Shown: one piece after another, positions 31,349 to 39,173 of the stretch | How the letters are laid out: each line of letters begins with the position of its first letter | Numbering within the stretch: position 1 is the stretch's first letter | DNA from: a virus | IMG/VR virus record: IMGVR_UViG_3300036852_000239 | Span: 1 to 64,000 of that record | Direction: 5' to 3' (one strand) | Length of the DNA stretch: 64,000 nucleotides | Program-made: the position numbers and the translations under genes | Notes under the pieces: model-generated | Told to the model about the DNA's origin: nothing | The model's input: the letters and a program-made list of their open reading frames with translations, nothing else | Databases searched by the model: none

Positions 31349-31581
31349 GCCGACCTCGCCATGCGCTGGGAGCGCCTGCGCGCAACCTCGTCGCGTGTGG
31401 GCACGGTCTTTGGCTTGCGCGCGTGCATCTCGATGATCTCTTCGATCTGATCGTCGGTGAACCTGATGATCCGGCCGAACCGCGTGAAGGGGATGAGCTC
31501 CTTTGAGCACTGGTCGTCCCAGTAGTCCACCGACATGCCGGTGATCTCGGCGAGGTACTTCTTGTCGTGTAGAGGGCTCAT
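31345..31581 (-). CDS. Excisionase-like HTH protein
   Basis: 78 aa. LAEITGMSVDYWDDQCSKEL, then FTRFGRIIRFTDDQIEEII is the winged HTH of the Xis/MerR (HTH_17) group. Second gene of the early operon, two genes from the switch and near int, as expected for a recombination directionality factor. Confidence 0.65.
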   Translation of the reverse strand: MSPLHDKKYLAEITGMSVDYWDDQCSKELIPFTRFGRIIRFTDDQIEEIIEMHARKPKTVPTRDEVARRRSQRMARSA

Positions 31582-31856
31582 CGGGTGCCCACCTTGGTGA
31601 TGAACAACTTCTCGACCTTGGTCCCGAGGACGTCGGACATGTGGATCGCCAGGGGAAGCGAGGCGATTCGCTCGCCGTTGCACAGCCGGTAGAAGTGGGC
31701 CCGGTGGATATGGAAAAGGCGCGCTAGGTCGTCGACTCGCATGTCGTCTTTCCTGATACCGAGCTTTTTTGCGCTGAGGTTCTTGCAGACGTCCACCCGC
31801 AGGCGACCTACGTCACCCTCTGGCGACTCAGTGTCGGGATATCCCGTCGTTCTCAC
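31578..31856 (-). CDS. Cro-like HTH regulator
   Basis: 92 aa from GTG 31856; an internal ATG at 31742 would give 54 aa. RVDDLARLFHIHRAHFYRLC, then LAIHMSDVLGTKVEKLF is a Cro/C1-type HTH. GTG 31856 falls 7 nt after the -10 hexamer TAACGT, so the mRNA is probably leaderless. First gene of the early operon, divergent from the repressor. Confidence 0.7.
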   Translation of the reverse strand: MRTTGYPDTESPEGDVGRLRVDVCKNLSAKKLGIRKDDMRVDDLARLFHIHRAHFYRLCNGERIASLPLAIHMSDVLGTKVEKLFITKVGTR

Positions 31857-31863
31857 GCTGCCT

Positions 31864-31892
31864 ACGTTAAACGTCGTCTTATGACGACGCAA
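31864..31892 (-). promoter_or_regulatory. Early promoter of the Cro-side operon
   Basis: On the minus strand TTGCGT, 17 bp, TAACGT, with the predicted start at GTG 31856. The operator repeat 31872-31889 fills the spacer, so a bound repressor would block RNA polymerase. Confidence 0.65.
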
Positions 31893-32067
31893 GGGATGTC
31901 GTCCTGTGACGACGAAATCAGCCGAACGGGGGAGGTGCGCTCATGAGAGAAGACCTCTACAGTCGCCAATATGCAACATGGAGGGGGTCGGTACGCAGCC
32001 CGACAAGAGGAGCGGATACAGCTCCAGCTCACCAAAAACGCCAAGTATCGTGTCGTCAAAAGACGAC
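31872..32067. promoter_or_regulatory. Three-operator immunity region
   Basis: Inverted repeats GTCGTC-N4-GACGAC at 31872-31889 (CGTCGTC-TTAT-GACGACG), 31898-31913 (centre CTGT) and 32052-32067 (centre AAAA). All three have 6-bp perfect arms and a 4-bp centre. They lie between the Cro-like gene and the repressor, the classical arrangement for a lysis-lysogeny switch. Confidence 0.75.
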
Positions 32068-32101
32068 GCCGGCAGGCTGGAAGACGGCTCTGGGCGGCAG
32101 C

Positions 32102-32107
32102 TAATGT
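32102..32107 (+). promoter_or_regulatory. -10 element of the repressor transcript
   Basis: TAATGT lies 7 nt before ATG 32115, which fits a leaderless repressor mRNA. No good -35 is seen. Another TACAGT 7 nt before ATG 31971 would give a longer product with a basic N-terminal extension, which I consider less likely. Confidence 0.4.
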
Positions 32108-32114
32108 GTTGTCC

Positions 32115-32546
32115 ATGGGCGACACTCAGCCGACACACGAATGGGGTAGATACCTCCGTCGGCTGACCAAGGACCGCAACCCGACGATCAAGGAACTCGC
32201 CGAACGTGCCGGCATCGCCCGCCAAACACTGTCCGAATACATCCGCGACGGCGCGGAGTCGGTCACCATCGGCATCGTCAGGGCCATCGCACGCGCCGCC
32301 GGCGACGAGTTCATCAACGCGCTGCTCGCCGCGGGCAACATCCCGCAGCACGATGTCGACCAGGAGATACGCGCCGTGCTCGACGCCGAGGATCTCACCG
32401 ACGTCCAGAAGATGCACATCATCGAGTTGCTGGAAACCGACCGCGAACGGGACCAGCAGCTGCTTGCCGAGCTCGCGCGCCGCGACAAGGAGCGCCGCAT
32501 CAGCCGCGCCACCGCACTGATCGAACAGGTCCGCCGCGCTGCGTAG
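32115..32546 (+). CDS. Immunity repressor-like XRE protein
   Basis: 143 aa. WGRYLRRLTKDRNPTIKELA, then GIARQTLSEYIRDGAESVTI is the HTH. The C-terminal half is helical and charged (DVQKMHIIELLETDRERDQQ), probably for oligomers. It is divergent from the Cro-like gene across the operator repeats and directly precedes int, so it is the best candidate for the lysogeny repressor. Confidence 0.75.
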   Translation: MGDTQPTHEWGRYLRRLTKDRNPTIKELAERAGIARQTLSEYIRDGAESVTIGIVRAIARAAGDEFINALLAAGNIPQHDVDQEIRAVLDAEDLTDVQKMHIIELLETDRERDQQLLAELARRDKERRISRATALIEQVRRAA

Positions 32547-32576
32547 AGCTGGCGCGTCCATCCATGGGAGCCCGTG

Positions 32577-33779
32577 ATGTGGGTTGAAAAACACCGAAAG
32601 GTGTTCCGCATCCGCGACGAGTTCATCGATGCGGATGGCAAGCGGGTCAAGTTCGACCTGGCCACCGGCTTTGCCACGAGGACGGCCGCCAACGACGCCA
32701 TGGCGATCCTGAAAGCCGAACAGCTCCAGGGCACCGGACTCGTGCCGCGCGGCGGGGAGCGGACGCTTGCCCAGTACTGCGGCCAGTGGTGGGAGGACAG
32801 CGAGGGCATCTACACCAGAGTCCGCTCCCGCGAGACCATCAAGAGCAGGATGGACCGCTACATCGTGCGGCTACTCGGCAGCCACACCCTCGCCGAGCTC
32901 GAGGAAAGCCCACGGCTGGTGCAGCGATGGGTGAACGCCCTGCTGCTGGGCCGCACGAAGCCGCTTCGGGGCAACCCCAGACCGCTTGCCCCGAAGACCG
33001 TCCGCGACGCCCACGGCCTCCTCCACCAGATCCTGGCGGCAGCGGTCAAGGAGAAGCTGATCCGGTCCAACCCGTGCGCGGACACGAAGCTGCCCGAGCG
33101 GGTCGACACCGAGATGCGGTTCCTCACCCCGGCTGAGGCCGACCGGCTCGTGAACGCGTTCCCGCCGCACTGGCGCCCACTGATCCTGTTCCTGCTCGCT
33201 ACGGGGTGCCGGTGGTCAGAGGCGATCGGGTTGCGGCTGAAGAACCTGGACGTCCTCGCCTGCCGCGCGCGGATCCTGGTCAAGACGGTCATGGATGACT
33301 CCGGGAATTGGCATGACGAGCCTCCCAAGTCCCGCCGAGGGCGGCGGACGGTGTCGTTCCCCAAGCGGGTCGCCCAGTCACTGATCGCACTGGCGATGAT
33401 CGACGACGACCGGGAGCGGCGAATCTTCCTCGGCCCCCGAGGGGGCATGATCGCGGCGAAGGATTTCTATGCGATCTGGCGCAAGGCGCTCGCCGAAGCC
33501 GGACTAGAGGGCCTGCGTATCCACGACCTGCGCCATACACATGTCGCCTGGTTGATAGCGGCGAAAGTGCCGCTGTCGGCCATCAGCCGGCGGATCGGGC
33601 ACAAGAGCATCGCGGTGACCGACGACATTTACGGCCACCTCCTGGAGGAGATCGAAGACTATCTCACCAGCTCGCTCGACGCGGTCATGACCGTGATCGA
33701 GATCCGGGGGGAGTGGGGGGAAATCCGGGGGGAATCGGTGTCCGATGAGGACCGGCGAGAACCGGTGAAGACCGGCTAG
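32577..33779 (+). CDS. int: Tyrosine integrase
   Basis: 400 aa from ATG 32577 (GTG 32574 is possible). N-terminal arm-binding and core-binding domains are followed by the catalytic domain: R212 in ATGCRWSEAIGLR, H316-x2-R319 in HDLRHTH, H342 in IGHKS and the nucleophile Y352 in DIYGH. A Gly/Glu-rich tail follows. It recombines attP with a tRNA-Ser attB. attP lies 45 bp after the stop. Confidence 0.95.
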   Translation: MWVEKHRKVFRIRDEFIDADGKRVKFDLATGFATRTAANDAMAILKAEQLQGTGLVPRGGERTLAQYCGQWWEDSEGIYTRVRSRETIKSRMDRYIVRLLGSHTLAELEESPRLVQRWVNALLLGRTKPLRGNPRPLAPKTVRDAHGLLHQILAAAVKEKLIRSNPCADTKLPERVDTEMRFLTPAEADRLVNAFPPHWRPLILFLLATGCRWSEAIGLRLKNLDVLACRARILVKTVMDDSGNWHDEPPKSRRGRRTVSFPKRVAQSLIALAMIDDDRERRIFLGPRGGMIAAKDFYAIWRKALAEAGLEGLRIHDLRHTHVAWLIAAKVPLSAISRRIGHKSIAVTDDIYGHLLEEIEDYLTSSLDAVMTVIEIRGEWGEIRGESVSDEDRREPVKTG

Positions 33780-33824
33780 AGCCCTGCTCATCTGGGCTTT
33801 CGGATCATTCCCCGAGGCCCGGTG

Positions 33825-33852
33825 ACGAGTTCGAATCTCGTATCCTCCGCCA
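33825..33852 (+). other. attP core: 3' end of a tRNA-Ser
   Basis: T-stem ACGAG, loop TTCGAAT, CTCGT, acceptor ATCCTCC, discriminator G and CCA match the 3' end of an actinobacterial tRNA-Ser (acceptor 5' GGAGGAT). No 5' half is present. Sequence just upstream may be a degraded variable arm. Phages often carry such a fragment so the host tRNA is rebuilt on integration. Confidence 0.75.
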
Positions 33853-33875
33853 AGATCATAAGGTTGTTTACGCAG

Positions 33876-33911
33876 TTCGGGCCCGGTCACCATGACCGGG
33901 CCCGAATCTTT
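33876..33911 (+). terminator. Terminator after int and attP
   Basis: TTCGGGCCCGGTCA, loop CCA, TGACCGGGCCCGAA, then TCTTT: a 14-bp perfect stem. It should stop int transcripts and also work on the minus strand to some degree for the gene at 33938. Confidence 0.8.
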
Positions 33912-33937
33912 GGGGGGTGTACGGGGGGAATCGAAGA

Positions 33938-34570
33938 TCAAGCCGTCTCGTCGGGCCGTACCGACCGCAACGCTGGAGCCCCATTTCCGTTCGGCGAATC
34001 GACGCGCTGCCGTACGCCGCGCAGGTACCCCGCCGCATATGCCTTCTCTATCTCTTCCCGGACCACCGGCGCGATGATGCCCTGGGCTGTCTCGCGGATC
34101 AGTTGGCGAAGCACCGGCGTGACCGCCGAAAGGAACGCCGGGATGAGCCGCGGCGCGATGTCGCGTATCAGCGAATGGGTCCCCTCGTGCAAGGCCACGA
34201 GGCGGCCGAGCTCCACCGCGTCGGCCGGGCGAGCATCGCGGATCTCGCGGCGCAACTCTTCCTCGACGTCGTCGCGGCCGATGCGGTTGTGGCGGATCCA
34301 CATGCCGATCCCAAACAGCAAGCCGCCCAGGATGAAGACGGCCAGCGCCGGATTGGTGGTTATCTTGAGGGCATCAAGTTCAGGGTCGGCAAGGATGACG
34401 ATGACGATGACGCCGGCTGTGGCTGCCCCGATGGAACCCAGCCACAGCCCAACCTTGATGAGCAATCGCGCGGGCCGGTCGCGTCGTCGTTCCCGCCTAG
34501 CCCGTTCGTCTCGCTCTTGCTGTTTCTGGATCTGTTCGACAGTCTCTTTCAGGTCGGTCGTGGTGCTCAT
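33938..34570 (-). CDS. Membrane protein with charged coiled-coil ends
   Basis: 210 aa. N-terminal coiled coil (ETVEQIQKQQERDERARRER), two hydrophobic helices around residues 37-60 and 73-88, then a mostly helical cytoplasmic part with ETAQGIIAPVVREEIEKAY. It lies alone next to attP, like a lysogenic-conversion gene. Function unknown. Confidence 0.65.
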   Translation of the reverse strand: MSTTTDLKETVEQIQKQQERDERARRERRRDRPARLLIKVGLWLGSIGAATAGVIVIVILADPELDALKITTNPALAVFILGGLLFGIGMWIRHNRIGRDDVEEELRREIRDARPADAVELGRLVALHEGTHSLIRDIAPRLIPAFLSAVTPVLRQLIRETAQGIIAPVVREEIEKAYAAGYLRGVRQRVDSPNGNGAPALRSVRPDETA

Positions 34571-35076
34571 TGCTTGCCTCGCCTCACCTTGTTGAATGGT
34601 TTGGGTGAGGGGCTGGTGATCCTGGCGGGGATCGTCGCATGTGCGGGAATCGGATTGATGAGGTTCACTCCTGATGATCCTCTCTCTTGGAGGGACCGTC
34701 CAGGATCCCCGAGATTGATCGCGACGAGTGCCGCGTGGTGGAGAGTTTCGCGGCGGGTGAGTACGGAAAGTTAGTCACACCGTGACCGGCTGTCGATGGC
34801 CGATCATCCGATGTGCACACACCTTCCGGTGAAGGTGTTGGGTCCGCTTGGCCATGCGAGCCCACGGGGGAATCGATGCTGGGACGGCCCGCACCGCACG
34901 TCCCGAGCGTGCCTTTTACCATGCGTCAGCGAAGTGTGTGATTCAAGTCATTCACGTTCTTGCACGCGAAGATCCAGCCGAACGGGCGGAGTTCGATAAC
35001 GATCACACGGTGACCCGTAACATTTCCGACAGTCCAATCGATGTAACACGGATGTGCGTCGCGAGACGCTGCGGGA
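34571..35076. other. 506-bp interval without a supported gene
   Basis: Neither strand has an open frame with good codon use or a ribosome site. It should hold the promoter of 33938-34570 and the end of the GntR transcript. I see no convincing -35/-10 pair or terminator. Confidence 0.5.
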
Positions 35077-35304
35077 CTACCTCCTGCGCCCCTCGGGCAC
35101 GAACACGCCGCGGCCTTGCACGCCGACCACCGCACCACGCTCCTTGAGGATCACGATCACGGTGGCGATCGTGGTGTAGCCGACGTCGTAGAGATCCATC
35201 AGGTCCCGGTAGGACGGCAGCTTGCTTCCAGGCGGGTATTCCCCGCCGCGGATGCGCTCGGCAAGGTCGTCCGCGATCTGCATCGCGGACATCGGTATAG
35301 GCAT
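35077..35304 (-). CDS. GntR-type winged-helix regulator, DNA-binding domain only
   Basis: 75 aa. QIADDLAERIRGGEYPPGSK, LPSYRDLMDLYDVGYTTI and GRGVFVPEG are the GntR signature and wing. No effector domain follows. ATG has GGGAG 7 nt upstream. CATCCGG repeats lie 80-110 bp upstream and could be its site. Such short GntR proteins are frequent in actinobacterial mobile DNA. Confidence 0.85.
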   Translation of the reverse strand: MPIPMSAMQIADDLAERIRGGEYPPGSKLPSYRDLMDLYDVGYTTIATVIVILKERGAVVGVQGRGVFVPEGRRR

Positions 35305-35430
35305 CTTTGTACTCCCGGAGTCAGCACCAGGAGTCGATCACAAAACTTGTCCGAGTTCCACGACTTGTATGCCTTATCCGGGCCATCCGGATATGTTGAG
35401 CGGGCATCCGGAGTCAGCGCCTGGGTGCGC

Positions 35431-35460
35431 AACGGCCGCGGACATCAAGCCGCGGCCGTT
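35431..35460 (-). terminator. Terminator hairpin after the HTH-TPR gene
   Basis: AACGGCCGCGG, 8-nt loop, CCGCGGCCGTT: an 11-bp stem 16 bp past the stop at 35477. On the plus strand a short TGTCCTTT tail follows; on the minus strand the tail is weak. Confidence 0.5.
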
Positions 35461-35476
35461 GTCCTTTGAGAGCTCG

Positions 35477-36820
35477 CTACGCGATGTCGCCTGCCAGTGT
35501 CAGCAACCTTCTCACCGGAGCAATCTGCCGGTTGGCCAGCGGCATCAGCATCGAACGCATGTCGCGGACCACCTGACGGCCACGCTCGGACTGGATGGGT
35601 GCCAGCCGATGACACGCCGCCTCCCAGTTCGAGAACGCCAAGTCGACCCGCCCGGCCTTGAACGCCACCTCCGCCAGCCAGCCCTGCGACAGGCCCACAA
35701 TCAGCGCATGGTCGCCGGCGAACCCGCGCGCCCCCACCGACAGTGCGAAATGCTCCTGCGCCCCGTCCAAATCCCCCAGGTCGGCCAAAGTCTTGGCGAC
35801 GTGGGAGTGGTACTGGCCGGCGTTGTTGCGCAGCTTCACCCAGCCCGGACGGGTGTCGCCCAGTTTGGCGCGCTCGTTGAGCGTCTCCGCCCAGTTGATC
35901 GCCTCCAGGGCGAGGCGTTTCTCGCCGCGCATGGCGTGCGCCCGGGCCACGGTCAAGGTGAACACCGCTTCGGTGTGCGGGTCGGCCTGGCCGCGGATCG
36001 ACTCCACCGCGGAGGTGGCCAGATCCAGGCAGTTGACGTAGTGCCCGAGGTCGAAGGCCTGGTGGGCGAGGATGCGCTTCACGTACGCGGCTTGGCGCAG
36101 GTCGTTGGAGTGGGCGGCCAGCTGGTAGGCGTACAGGTAATACCGCTGCGCCAGCCCTTCCTGCATCAAATCGTGGCATTTCCATGCGGCGAGGTAGGCC
36201 AACTGCATCGCCTGGTTGAACATGGCCCCGCGTACCGCCTCGGTGGCCGGCGCGCGGCAGTAGGCGGTCACGTCGGTGGTGAGGTATTCGACGAGGGCAG
36301 AGCGGCCGAACCCGCCGCCGAGCCGCTCGTCGGCCATGTCGAATGCGCGGGTGACCTCGGCGACCGCTTCCACCTCCGCCTGGCCGATCGGCCTACCTGA
36401 AGCCGCTGCTGCGGCCCGTTCATCTTGTTCGGCCACGTATTCGGCTGGCAGCATCAGCGCCGACAGCGAGTAGGCGGCGCTGGCCAGGAACCCTCGTCTG
36501 TCCACATCGGCCCTTCCCAGTCGTCGAAGTGCGGCGATGGGATCATCCGGCAGCCGGTCAAGAGTGTCGCCGTCGGCGCCGCCGTGACCTAACTCGATCG
36601 GGTGAACGGCACGCCCGAGCCTGCGCGATAACGCTTCGGCGATGTAGCCGACCGCTGCGGGCTGCGGCTTGTGTGCCCCAGACAGCCACTGCGACACGCT
36701 GGCCTTGGTGTATCGCAGCAGTTGGCCGTTTTCGGCGGCGATCCGGTTGACCGCCCTGGCCAGGGCGTCGTGGGTGTACCCGGATTGGCTGATCAAGGCG
36801 CGCAGGCTGGCGTTTTCCAT
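35477..36820 (-). CDS. HTH-TPR transcriptional regulator of the actinomycete type
   Basis: 447 aa from ATG 36820 with GGAG 8 nt upstream; an ATG at 36880 would overlap the operator. N-terminal XRE-like HTH (YTKASVSQWLSGAHKPQP), a short RRGFLASAAYSLSAL segment, then many TPR-like helices. This architecture belongs to streptomycete regulators that respond to signals and also occurs in integrative elements. The inverted repeat at its promoter suggests autoregulation. Confidence 0.8.
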   Translation of the reverse strand: MENASLRALISQSGYTHDALARAVNRIAAENGQLLRYTKASVSQWLSGAHKPQPAAVGYIAEALSRRLGRAVHPIELGHGGADGDTLDRLPDDPIAALRRLGRADVDRRGFLASAAYSLSALMLPAEYVAEQDERAAAAASGRPIGQAEVEAVAEVTRAFDMADERLGGGFGRSALVEYLTTDVTAYCRAPATEAVRGAMFNQAMQLAYLAAWKCHDLMQEGLAQRYYLYAYQLAAHSNDLRQAAYVKRILAHQAFDLGHYVNCLDLATSAVESIRGQADPHTEAVFTLTVARAHAMRGEKRLALEAINWAETLNERAKLGDTRPGWVKLRNNAGQYHSHVAKTLADLGDLDGAQEHFALSVGARGFAGDHALIVGLSQGWLAEVAFKAGRVDLAFSNWEAACHRLAPIQSERGRQVVRDMRSMLMPLANRQIAPVRRLLTLAGDIA

Positions 36821-36855
36821 GTGCGACTCCGCATCCAGAGGTGTGTGCTGGTTAC

Positions 36856-36882
36856 GTGTGGTCTTAACCCACTTAACCACAC
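36856..36882. promoter_or_regulatory. Operator-like inverted repeat
   Basis: GTGTGG, 15 nt, CCACAC, with CTTAAC and ACTTAAC inside. It lies 36 bp upstream of the start of the HTH-TPR gene, where binding would cover the promoter. Confidence 0.5.
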
Positions 36883-37202
36883 TGTCCGGTGCGGATGGTC
36901 CCGGAGCGGCCAGTCATGCGCCACCATCTGTAGACATCACTCCGAGAAACGTCGATGCCGGAGCGAGCACACCTACTCACTCCGGCACGTAGACGGTACC
37001 CCGGGCAAGGCGAAGCCGCACGAGTCCAGTCCTGGGTACCCCACAAGCGGGGTCGCCACCAATGCGCGGCTCCTGGTCACGGCCACCACAGGACTTCGGG
37101 CCGTGGCTCAGCAAGTTGCAAACGGGGGCACCGGTACATCGGGTTATCTGCGTTCGCCCCGGTGCCCCCACCCTGACCCCGGCATGTGCGGGAGGTGCAG
37201 CG
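36883..37202 (+). other. Leader interval with a strong hairpin before a plus-strand operon
   Basis: No gene is supported here. GGGGGCACCGG (37124) and CCGGTGCCCCC (ending 37169) form an 11-bp stem with a 24-nt loop, 33 nt before the GTG of the first small gene. It may be an attenuator or an RNA-stability element. Confidence 0.4.
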
Positions 37203-37322
37203 GTGGACGAGCGGTTGGAGACGGTCCGCGTGCTGGTGGAGTTGGTGGCGCTCGGTCGGGATGTGGCCACGCTGGCGGTGTTGGCTGTGGTCATACCGGT
37301 GCTGTTGCGGCGTAAGGGGTGA
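37203..37322 (+). CDS. Small single-pass membrane protein
   Basis: 39 aa from GTG 37203 with GGGAGGTG 5 nt upstream. DERLETVRVLVELVALGR, then LAVLAVVIPVLLRRKG. First of three overlapping genes. Confidence 0.6.
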   Translation: MDERLETVRVLVELVALGRDVATLAVLAVVIPVLLRRKG

Positions 37323-37663
37323 GCGCGGTGACGTCCTGGGGTGCGGTGACGTGGGTGGGTTTGCCGGCGTTGATAGGCGCGGTGGGCTGGATCGCGTGGG
37401 AGGTCCGAAGGGCCGAGCGGGTCCGCCGCGAGCGGCCTTTGCCGCGGCCTTGGGTTCGTACCGAGGTCGCTACTGGGCGGCCAGAGCCGGACCCGGAGGT
37501 GAAACCCGCGGTGATCCTGCACATGGACCGCGACGACGGACAGCTGCTCGGCGAGGCGGTGTACAAGCCGATCGAGGACATTCTCCGCAAGCAGGCGCAG
37601 GGTCTTGCCGAGGACAACGGCGCGGGCCGGTTCGGGATCAACTACAAGCGGAGGCCGCGGTGA
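37319..37663 (+). CDS. Membrane-anchored small protein
   Basis: 114 aa from GTG 37319 (GTGA overlap). Helix VGLPALIGAVGWIAWEV, then a soluble part with AVILHMDRDDGQLLGEAVYK. Unknown function. Confidence 0.6.
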   Translation: MSAVTSWGAVTWVGLPALIGAVGWIAWEVRRAERVRRERPLPRPWVRTEVATGRPEPDPEVKPAVILHMDRDDGQLLGEAVYKPIEDILRKQAQGLAEDNGAGRFGINYKRRPR

Positions 37664-37971
37664 CCGGACGACGCCAGCTGCAGCACTACAAGCATCACGC
37701 TCGTAACGAAACGTACTGTGGCATCAGCCCGCCTCCACCGCCGCCGTTTGGTCTGGTGGAGATCTGCGATCCATGCTGGCGTGGCTTTGCGGCGCATCGT
37801 AGGAAGAAGCAGGCGGCGGGGTGGATGCTGTTCGGCTCGTCTCCGCCGCTGATGTGCGTGCCGCCCGAGGGGGATGTGCCCCTGCCGTTGCTTATGGGGT
37901 GTGCCCAGCGGTGTGGGGCGGGGCGGCGTCTCGAGTTCCCCCCGTGCTCGAGACGCCGCCTCAGACGTTGA
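37660..37971 (+). CDS. Small basic protein with CxxC
   Basis: 103 aa from GTG 37660 (GTGA overlap). HHARNETYCGI, a proline run and EICDPCWRGFAAHRRKK suggest a metal knuckle on a basic protein. The C-terminal 50 residues are less convincing. Third of the set. Confidence 0.5.
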   Translation: MTGRRQLQHYKHHARNETYCGISPPPPPPFGLVEICDPCWRGFAAHRRKKQAAGWMLFGSSPPLMCVPPEGDVPLPLLMGCAQRCGAGRRLEFPPCSRRRLRR

Positions 37972-38052
37972 TCGCCTAGCCTGCATGCCGGGGTTTCGGC
38001 GTCCGGTTCCCCCGAGCCGGGCGCCGCATTGCCACCGTGTCCCACGCGCACG

Positions 38053-38082
38053 AAAAAGCCCGCCCGGGTTGGCGGGCGGGCG
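38053..38082 (-). terminator. Rho-independent terminator
   Basis: On the minus strand GCCCGCCCGCCAACCCGGGC closes on itself with an 8-10-bp stem and is followed by TTTTTCG. It ends the two-gene operon whose last stop is at 38098. Confidence 0.75.
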
Positions 38083-38097
38083 GGAGTATCGATGCGG

Positions 38098-38415
38098 TTA
38101 GGCGCGCTGGAGCTCGCGTACCTTCTGCTCGCTTACGGCGAACGGCGGCCATTGGGGCGTGTAGCAGCCGGCGGCGTGCAGTGCGGTGCGCAAGTCGACG
38201 AGGTAGCGGGCGAGTGCATCGTCTTCGCTGGCGCCGGGGATGATTGCGGAGAAGTCGGCGGTGCGTGCGGCCAGGCTGGCAGAGATCGACAGGTCACCGT
38301 TGCTGATCTTCTCGAATTCTGTCATGGCCGCGTCGATGAATCTTTCGAACTGGTCGTCGGTGGCGTTCGGCGGTCCGACGAAGACAGCGCTTACGGAGAT
38401 CATGTAATCGGTCAT
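38098..38415 (-). CDS. Possible antitoxin partner
   Basis: 105 aa from ATG 38415 with GGAAGGAG 6 nt upstream. MTDYMISVSAVFVGPPNATD is followed by two helices. It overlaps the HicA-like gene by 4 nt, a spacing usual in toxin-antitoxin operons. No HTH or RHH domain is evident, so the pairing is an inference. Confidence 0.5.
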   Translation of the reverse strand: MTDYMISVSAVFVGPPNATDDQFERFIDAAMTEFEKISNGDLSISASLAARTADFSAIIPGASEDDALARYLVDLRTALHAAGCYTPQWPPFAVSEQKVRELQRA

Positions 38416-38636
38416 GGTGACTCCTTCCAGCATGCTCTTCGTAGGTTCCTGATGACGACTCGCAGATTGGCGGAGGCGTTTTTCGGTGTGGTGGAGACGG
38501 TCACTATGTGTTTGTCCTTGCATGGGCAGAACATCTGGAAATGGGTGTCTCCGCCGCCTCGGATGCTCCAGCTTCGTTTCTCGGCTCGTTTAAACAGTTG
38601 CTCATGATGTTTGTCTGGGTGACGTGGGCGTGACAC
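38412..38636 (-). CDS. HicA-like small protein
   Basis: 74 aa from GTG 38636. KRAEKRSWSIRGGGDTHFQM, then PCKDKHIVTVSTTPKN resembles the dsRBD-like fold of HicA mRNA interferases, where a strand-turn carries a catalytic His in a GxxH setting (here GGGDTH). It lacks a long N-terminal extension. It lies directly on a palindrome that may autoregulate the operon. Confidence 0.5.
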   Translation of the reverse strand: MSRPRHPDKHHEQLFKRAEKRSWSIRGGGDTHFQMFCPCKDKHIVTVSTTPKNASANLRVVIRNLRRACWKESP

Positions 38637-38656
38637 AGAGTTAACGCCTCTCTGTG
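38634..38656. promoter_or_regulatory. Palindromic operator at the start of the HicA-like operon
   Basis: CACAGAG, 9 nt, CTCTGTG. Upstream on the minus strand is TTGACA (about 38687-38692) as a -35, with the -10 falling near 38664-38669. A protein bound to the palindrome would block initiation. Confidence 0.55.
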
Positions 38657-38758
38657 TGATGACGTTACCGGTCCTACGGCTGTCAAGGACAGAGTCCCGG
38701 TCCAGTCGTTATAGAAACACCCATCGAATCTCATGCGTTCGCTTATCGGACGGTCGGA

Positions 38759-39034
38759 TCAACGACAGTGGCCGGGGGTTTTGCGCTTGCCGCCGCTGAC
38801 GCCTTTGGCGATCTGTGCCACCCGGGTGCGGTGCTGGCCGATCTCCGCCCCGATCTCCGCATAGGACAGGCCCAACTCCTCGTGCATTTCGACGACTGCA
38901 GCTTGACGCTCCGCCTGTAGCTGGCTGGTGATCGCGGGTAGGTCGCGGGCGAGTAGGTCACCTAGGGCTTTGGCGCGTTCGGCGAGGTCGGTGAGTGCTC
39001 GCGCTTTCTTGATCGCTTTGGTTGGGTCGTCCAT
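38759..39034 (-). CDS. Small HTH protein with N-terminal coiled coil
   Basis: 91 aa from ATG 39034. LQAERQAAVVEMHEELGLSY, then AEIGAEIGQHRTRVAQIAKG is a sigma-like/HTH unit, with a helical N-terminus. TACACT stands 7 nt before ATG, so the mRNA may be leaderless. Probably a local regulator of the divergent plus-strand genes. Confidence 0.7.
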   Translation of the reverse strand: MDDPTKAIKKARALTDLAERAKALGDLLARDLPAITSQLQAERQAAVVEMHEELGLSYAEIGAEIGQHRTRVAQIAKGVSGGKRKTPGHCR

Positions 39035-39115
39035 GAGGGTGAGTGTAGTGGGTGGGTCAACATTTGTGTAGTGGGTGGGTTGACAACTGTAGTGGGGGGG
39101 TCTACACTTAAGGCA
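39035..39115. promoter_or_regulatory. Divergent promoter with direct repeats
   Basis: Plus strand: TTGACA, 17 bp, TACACT (near 39080-39110), an almost consensus promoter for 39174. GTAGTGGGTGGGT occurs twice with a third partial copy, overlapping both promoters; these repeats are good operator candidates for the HTH protein. Confidence 0.7.
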
Positions 39116-39173
39116 TAACACAAGACGGGCAATCGCCAGAGGCGTGGGGATTCAGCCAACGAAGGAGATCGAC

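Noticed and set aside
31971-32114. A longer repressor starting at ATG 31971
   Set aside because: The added 48 residues are very basic and unlike the family, and their DNA contains the third operator; a -10 sits just before ATG 32115. It cannot be excluded because TACAGT also precedes ATG 31971.
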